From positions 102,853 through 166,852 of the forward strand of contig JAEWJM010000022.1 in NCBI GenBank assembly GCA_023386585.1: a stretch of DNA of 64,000 nucleotides, given 5' to 3'. Origin of the DNA: Bacteroidota bacterium (lineage in GTDB: Bacteria; Bacteroidota; Bacteroidia; Flavobacteriales; Flavobacteriaceae). The notes beneath the pieces were generated by a model. It was not told where the DNA came from. It ran no database searches and saw only the letters and a list, made by a program, of their open reading frames with translations. Numbering within the stretch: position 1 is the first letter of the stretch; every line of letters begins with the position of its first letter. The position numbers and the translations under genes were made by a program. Below are positions 60,047 through 64,000 of this stretch, one piece after another.

Positions 60047-60402
60047 GATTTTGTAAGCGATGCGATTTTGCTGTTTATTTCAAAAGAAAATATTTTGCTT
60101 TCCGACTGTATGTATCGGTAAACGGCCAGCGCCTGCATCTTAAAAATTCCTTCGGACTGCGATGCGAGGAAGTCGGCGAATATTTCAGCGTTGCCCCAGT
60201 TAAAATGCAGTTTTTGGATCAGCACGACCAAATCTTCGGGAGTCAATTCGCGGAGAGTTCGCACACTCAAAGCAATTTGCTTCAATACATCATCGAAGGC
60301 ATAGGTTTCATCTTCGGGAACGTATTCCAACGAGGTGAGCTTTTTCAGGGTGTTTCCGATCCGCTCATTTTCTTCGTCACGAAATCCTGCTGTCAGTGGC
60401 AT
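60043..60402 (-). CDS. Conserved-looking unknown protein between hemE and hemF
   Basis: 119 residues, starting MPLTAGFRDEENERIGN at 60402; the frame stays open for 14 more residues upstream but that part is AT-rich. It is an all-helical, soluble protein (LRELTPEDLVVLIQKLHFNWGNAEIFADFLASQ, then KMQALAVYRYIQSESK) with no Cys and no motif known to me. It overlaps hemF by four bases (ATGA). Its place inside the heme operon suggests a role linked to heme synthesis, but nothing in the sequence proves this. The B3 palindrome lies just before it. Confidence 0.7.
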   Translation of the reverse strand: MPLTAGFRDEENERIGNTLKKLTSLEYVPEDETYAFDDVLKQIALSVRTLRELTPEDLVVLIQKLHFNWGNAEIFADFLASQSEGIFKMQALAVYRYIQSESKIFSFEINSKIASLTKS

Positions 60403-60435
60403 TTGTGAAAATTTATTGAAGGTAATTTTAAAGTC

Positions 60436-60468
60436 AAACCTCAAAGGTCTTAAAGACCTTTGAGGTTT
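60436..60468. repeat. B-type 33-bp palindromic repeat, copy B3
   Basis: AAACCTCAAAGGTCTT, A, AAGACCTTTGAGGTTT. Compared with B1 and B2 a T has become C in the left arm and the partner A has become G in the right arm, so pairing is kept. It lies between hemE and the unknown gene, within an operon. Confidence 0.85.
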
Positions 60469-60485
60469 TAATGCTGAAAAACCGT

Positions 60486-61520
60486 TTATTTATATTCTTT
60501 CACTGCATCAATAAAAGCTTTGGCGTGGTCTACCGGGATGTTCGGCAAGATTCCGTGGCCCAAATTGACGATGTAGCTGTCTTTTCCGAATTCATCAATC
60601 ATTTGACGAACCATTTTTTTGATGGTCGGAATCGGGGAAAGCAGCCGCGACGGATCGAAGTTGCCTTGCAGCGTGATTTTGCCACCCGACAAGTATCTGG
60701 CATTTCTCGGCGAACACGTCCAGTCGACGCCCAAAGCCGATGCCTTGCTTTTGCCCATTTCGCCCAACGCGAACCAGCAACCTTTTCCGAAGACAATTAC
60801 ATGTGTTTCGGGTGCAAGCGCTTCAACGATCTGGTTGATGTACTTCCATGAAAACTCCTGGTAATCCACCGGTGAAAGCATTCCGCCCCAACTGTCAAAA
60901 ATCTGCACGGCGTTGACTCCACACTTTACCTTTTCTTTGAGATACGCAATTGTCGTCCCGGTTATTTTTTGAAGAAGCGCATGTGCCGCTTCGGGTTGCG
61001 AAAAGCAAAATCCTTTAGCTGTATCAAAGCTTTTTGACCCTTTCCCTTCAACGGCGTAGCAGAAGATCGTCCATGGCGAGCCGGCAAATCCGATCAGTGG
61101 AACCTCATCATTCAGCATTTCCTTGGTCAGCTTGATCGCGTCCATGACGTATCCGAGGGTTTCGTTAACGTCAGGAACGATGACTTTTTCAACATCAGCT
61201 GCGCTTCGGATAGGGTTTGGCAAAAACGGGCCAACGCTTTCCTTCATCAGCACTTCGATTCCCATAGCCTGCGGGACGACCAGAATATCCGAAAACAGGA
61301 TTGCAGCATCGGGTTTGATGATCCGGATGGGCTGAACCGTAATTTCGGCGGCAAGTTCGGGAGTTTGACAACGCGTGAAAAAGTCGTATTTGTCGCGAAG
61401 CGCGCGGAATTCCGGCAAATACCTTCCTGCCTGGCGCATCATCCAGACCGGCGGCCTTTCGACGGTTTCGCCGCGAAGCGCTTTCAGAAAAAGATCGTTT
61501 TTAATTTTGGTTTCTGACAC
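60486..61520 (-). CDS. hemE: Uroporphyrinogen decarboxylase
   Basis: 344 residues. It converts uroporphyrinogen III to coproporphyrinogen III. The N-terminal signature PPVWMMRQAGRYLPEFRALR, IKPDAAILFSDILVVPQAMG with the catalytic Asp, GFAGSPWTIFCYAVEG and LGHGILPNIPVDHAKAF are all present. It starts with GTG at 61520, directly after the hemD stop with no gap, so expression is coupled. Confidence 0.96.
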   Translation of the reverse strand: MSETKIKNDLFLKALRGETVERPPVWMMRQAGRYLPEFRALRDKYDFFTRCQTPELAAEITVQPIRIIKPDAAILFSDILVVPQAMGIEVLMKESVGPFLPNPIRSAADVEKVIVPDVNETLGYVMDAIKLTKEMLNDEVPLIGFAGSPWTIFCYAVEGKGSKSFDTAKGFCFSQPEAAHALLQKITGTTIAYLKEKVKCGVNAVQIFDSWGGMLSPVDYQEFSWKYINQIVEALAPETHVIVFGKGCWFALGEMGKSKASALGVDWTCSPRNARYLSGGKITLQGNFDPSRLLSPIPTIKKMVRQMIDEFGKDSYIVNLGHGILPNIPVDHAKAFIDAVKEYK

Positions 61521-62192
61521 TTATGTTTGTTTGTTAAAATGATTTATGCATTGAATGATGACGTTTTCTACCGTCGATTTATTCGATACGACTATATTCT
61601 TAGTTTCTGCTTCCAGTGCTTTCGCGGTTGTCTCGCCGATGCAGAAGCAAAACTGAGATGCAATCGAATTCGATTTTAAATAACTTTCGACGCCGGACGG
61701 ACTGAAAAATAAAATCGCATCAGTGGCCGTTTGCACTTTTTGCGGTTCAAGCGTCGTCTCGTAAACCTGAACCTCGTTAAAAAAAATTCCCGAACCTTTC
61801 AGCAAATCGGGAAGTGTTTCCAGTCGCAGATTGCCGGCAAAGAAGGTGAAGCTTTTGCCACGGTGGTTTTCGCGGATTTTCTTTCCAAGCTCATCGGCAT
61901 TTTCTTCGGATTCCACGACCGTAAAACCGTTCTCCTCAAGCATTGTCCTTGTCTTGCTTCCGACGCAGATGCAGGGACGGTGACGGAGTTCCTCGAGTTT
62001 GCTGTTTTGCAATACGCTTTTTACTGCATTTGCGCTGGTGAAAATGAGGCTTTCGCCGATAACCGGAAGTTCGAATTCCTTTAACCGAATCGATATGAAG
62101 TCGGCTTCTATTACCGATATTCCGGCATTGAGCAGGAACTGCCTTTGGTTGGGCTGCAGTTTTTTTGTCGATAATATCCTGAACGTCTTCAT
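61521..62192 (-). CDS. hemD: Uroporphyrinogen-III synthase
   Basis: 223 residues. It cyclises hydroxymethylbilane to uroporphyrinogen III. The family is poorly conserved, but LIFTSANAVKSVLQ, ICVGSKTRTMLEENGFTVV, ADELGKKI and DAILFFSPSGVESYL with FCIGETTAKALEA are clear matches. Genomic position between hemC and hemE supports it. The A8 repeat separates it from hemC. Confidence 0.93.
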   Translation of the reverse strand: MKTFRILSTKKLQPNQRQFLLNAGISVIEADFISIRLKEFELPVIGESLIFTSANAVKSVLQNSKLEELRHRPCICVGSKTRTMLEENGFTVVESEENADELGKKIRENHRGKSFTFFAGNLRLETLPDLLKGSGIFFNEVQVYETTLEPQKVQTATDAILFFSPSGVESYLKSNSIASQFCFCIGETTAKALEAETKNIVVSNKSTVENVIIQCINHFNKQT

Positions 62193-62216
62193 GATTTTTA
62201 TTTCGAAACCTCCGAA

Positions 62217-62296
62217 TTAGCCCCGATGGCAGCGGAAATCCTTTTTTGCGCCTTTCGGCAAAAAAGATTGCAGCGAACAGCGGGACGAAACTTCTT
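62217..62296 (-). repeat. A-type dispersed repeat, copy A8
   Basis: Minus-strand copy between hemC and hemD: plus strand TTAGCCCCGATGGCAGCGG, AAATCCTTTTTTGCGCC, then GGCAAAAAAGATTGCAGCG and AACAGCGGGACGAAACTTC. The hairpin CTTTTTTGCGCCTTTCGGC/AAAAAAG is easily recognised. Inside the heme operon, so it is transcribed with it. Confidence 0.8.
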
Positions 62297-62317
62297 TAAC
62301 GGATCAGGCGCCTGCTC

Positions 62318-63235
62318 CTATTTCTTTAAATCAACTTTGATCTTCTCCATCACAGGCTCGCCACCGTTCTGCAATATTGCGATCGCGCATTCCTGCCCGA
62401 AATTTTTATAGTGTGCGGTCTCTGCCGTTTTTTCAATGTGTATTTTTTCTTTTCCGTCGATCGAAAAAAGCGCCCCTTCAAACCGGATCTCATTGTCGAC
62501 GATCGTTGCCAACGCGCCAATTGGCGCAGTACAGCCGCCTTCGAGCGTTTTCAGGAACTGGCGTTCGATGTGGACGCAGATTTCGCTTTCGAAATGGTTC
62601 AGCTTTCCGACTGCTTCGCGGATAAAATCGTCTTTTTCCATTGCAACGACGACCATCGCGCCCTGTGCCGGAGCGGGAATCATCCAATCGAGATCGATAT
62701 ATTTCTCGGGCTTGACGTTAATTCTGTCGAGCCCGGCGGTTGCGAAAATTGCCCCATTCCAATTGTTTTCGGCAAGTTTCTGCAGCCTCGTGTTGACATT
62801 TCCACGAAGATCGACAACGGTGTGATGCGGAAACCGGTTGAGCCATTGCGCCTGGCGGCGAAGGCTTCCGGTTGCGATCGTCATTGGCTGGGTGAAATCG
62901 ATATTGCCTTTGTGGACGAGAATGTCGAGCGGGTTTTCACGTGGCGGAACTGCGGCCTGAACAATTCCTTTCGGCAGCGTAGTCGGAACGTCCTTGAGCG
63001 AATGTACCGCGATGTCGATTTTGCCTTCGATCATTGCGATGTCGAGTGTTTTCGTAAAAATTCCGGTAATTCCGAATTCGTAAAGCGGTTTGTCGAGGAT
63101 GATGTCGCCGGCCGATTTTATCGGAATGATTTCGGTCGGATAGCCAAAAGCTGCAAGCCGGTCGCGGACGAAATTTGCCTGCCAAAGCGCAAGTTCGCTG
63201 TCGCGCGTCCCGATTCTTATTGTTTTGTTTATCAT
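62318..63235 (-). CDS. hemC: Hydroxymethylbilane synthase (porphobilinogen deaminase)
   Basis: 305 residues. It polymerises four porphobilinogens into hydroxymethylbilane on a covalently bound dipyrromethane cofactor. The cofactor Cys is in EGGCTAPIGALA; IRIGTRDSELALWQANFV, SLKDVPTTLP, TGSLRRQAQ and DLRGNVNTRLQKL are also seen. It lies between hemA and hemD. Confidence 0.97.
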   Translation of the reverse strand: MINKTIRIGTRDSELALWQANFVRDRLAAFGYPTEIIPIKSAGDIILDKPLYEFGITGIFTKTLDIAMIEGKIDIAVHSLKDVPTTLPKGIVQAAVPPRENPLDILVHKGNIDFTQPMTIATGSLRRQAQWLNRFPHHTVVDLRGNVNTRLQKLAENNWNGAIFATAGLDRINVKPEKYIDLDWMIPAPAQGAMVVVAMEKDDFIREAVGKLNHFESEICVHIERQFLKTLEGGCTAPIGALATIVDNEIRFEGALFSIDGKEKIHIEKTAETAHYKNFGQECAIAILQNGGEPVMEKIKVDLKK

Positions 63236-63253
63236 ATAGCGTGGCGAACCCGG

Positions 63254-64000
63254 TTATTTTGCCTCGAGCTGAAAGATCTTTTCGATCCACTCGATGCTTT
63301 GGTCAACCATTGTAGTGTCGTCCTTGAGGTGATTCGCGAAATGGGTTGTTATTTTCTGGATGATCCTGGTGCTGATGATTTCGGCTTGCTCTTCATCAAA
63401 GTTGGCGAGTTTTTTCCGTTGGAAGTTCAGTTCCGAGGCCTTGATGGTGTTGAGTTTTTCCTTCAGCGCGTGGATTGTCGGCGCAAATTTCCGTGCTTTC
63501 GTCCAGGTGATGAATTCGTCGCGTATTTCGGCAATGATCGCTTCGGCGGCGGGAATGTGTGATTTGCGGTTTTCAAGGGTTTCGTCGGTCATCTGTGAAA
63601 GATGGTCAAGGTGTACCAGGGTAACGCCTTCAATCTTGCTTACGTCGTCGCAAACATTCTTCGGAATTGAAAGATCGAGGATCAGCAGCGGCTTGCGAAG
63701 GTTCAGGATTGCAGCATCGACGGTCGGATTCTGGGCTCCGGTGGCGACGACAAGAATGTCGGCTTTTTGGATTTCAAGATGAAGGTCGGCGTAATCTTTT
63801 ACGATCAGGTTTAGCTTTCCGGCGATCTTTTCAGCTTTGTCTTTTGTGCGGTTTATGAGTGTGATATGTTCATTGCGAGTGTGCTTGACGAGATTTTCGC
63901 AGGTGTTGCGCCCGATCTTGCCGGTTCCGAAAAGCAGAATATTCTTGCTGCTGATTTCGGGCACATTTCGCATAATGTATTGTACCGATGCAAACGAATC
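63254..64000 (-). CDS. hemA: Glutamyl-tRNA reductase, C-terminal part (5' end outside the window)
   Basis: The last ~248 residues of HemA, which reduces glutamyl-tRNA to glutamate-1-semialdehyde, the first step of C5-pathway heme synthesis. The frame is open from 63254 past the window end (codons DSFASVQYIMRNVPEISS), so the ATG at 63973 is internal. Visible are the NADPH-binding domain (ILLFGTGKIGRNTCENL, VVATGAQNPTV, ILDLSIPKNV) and the helical dimerisation domain. The catalytic Cys domain is not in this window. Confidence 0.94.
   Translation of the reverse strand, partial: DSFASVQYIMRNVPEISSKNILLFGTGKIGRNTCENLVKHTRNEHITLINRTKDKAEKIAGKLNLIVKDYADLHLEIQKADILVVATGAQNPTVDAAILNLRKPLLILDLSIPKNVCDDVSKIEGVTLVHLDHLSQMTDETLENRKSHIPAAEAIIAEIRDEFITWTKARKFAPTIHALKEKLNTIKASELNFQRKKLANFDEEQAEIISTRIIQKITTHFANHLKDDTTMVDQSIEWIEKIFQLEAK

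Noticed and set aside
62411..63562. 383-residue plus-strand frame opposite hemC and hemA
   Set aside because: Both opposite genes are unmistakable, and the frame has the composition of an antisense shadow.
1..64000. tRNA, rRNA, riboswitch and origin-like sequences
   Set aside because: Read for tRNA T-loop signatures, rRNA blocks, known riboswitch cores and DnaA-box clusters; nothing convincing was seen.

Overview
The window is a contiguous piece of a chromosome from the Bacteroidota, almost certainly family Flavobacteriaceae and probably Flavobacterium or a close relative. The evidence is a gliding-motility lipoprotein (GldH), two proteins with type IX secretion (T9SS) C-terminal sorting domains, Bacteroidota-type promoters (TTTG, about 19 bp, TAnnTTTG), almost no Shine-Dalgarno sequences, the short-chain type threonine dehydrogenase, an OlsF-type ornithine-lipid acyltransferase, and the order hemA-hemC-hemD-hemE-x-hemF. 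By eye the base composition is richer in GC than typical Flavobacterium (not computed). No rRNA, tRNA, CRISPR array, prophage or transposase gene was found.

Layout. 1-5.7 kb: DUF4286 protein, rsmA, mgtE, a 2-hydroxyacid dehydrogenase, then a translationally coupled membrane cassette (TM2, DUF2752, DUF4870-like, M48 peptidase) whose last gene carries an in-frame stop. 5.7-15.3 kb: olsF, exonuclease III, OmpA-like lipoprotein, M13 peptidase, small unknowns, a CotH-kinase lipoprotein with an NTF2-like lipoprotein, and threonine dehydrogenase. 15.4-26.3 kb: lipoprotein plus mfd, a T9SS-secreted metalloprotease, yraN with LD-carboxypeptidase, metG, a HAD phosphatase, and a short ssb. 26.4-32.1 kb: small zinc-ribbon protein, membrane M28 peptidase, SDR protein, second M13 peptidase. 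32.2-38 kb: metal-homeostasis block (SCO protein, feoA, feoB, FeoB-associated Cys-rich peptide, DtxR-type regulator, mntH fused to a UspA domain). 38.1-48.2 kb: bacilliredoxin, trhO plus radical SAM gene, the ricT-gldH-PBP1A operon, and scoA/scoB split by a fibronectin-type lipoprotein. 48.3-57.6 kb: a 21-repeat delta-60 T9SS protein, DUF1569, a nucleoside-recognition membrane protein, a DEDD exonuclease, a serine hydrolase, MGMT and cytochrome c. 57.7-64 kb: heme biosynthesis genes hemB, F, E, D, C and A (hemA truncated by the window end), all on the minus strand.

The most unusual material is between the genes. (1) A dispersed repeat of roughly 70-110 bp (called A here) with a hairpin core occurs eight times, always between genes. 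(2) A 33-bp near-perfect palindrome (B) occurs three times; one copy shows a compensating base-pair change and one copy sits inside the loop of an A element. (3) A 457-bp segment between hemB and hemF is bounded by perfect 16-bp inverted repeats and holds a four-helix-bundle gene of the 23S-rRNA intervening-sequence family, itself broken by one nonsense codon. (4) A degenerate repeat tract lies at 53991-54265, with a related tract at 55090. The window thus reads as ordinary housekeeping sequence invaded by small non-autonomous elements, plus two single-codon nonsense lesions (M48 peptidase and four-helix-bundle gene) that could be real decay or sequence error.
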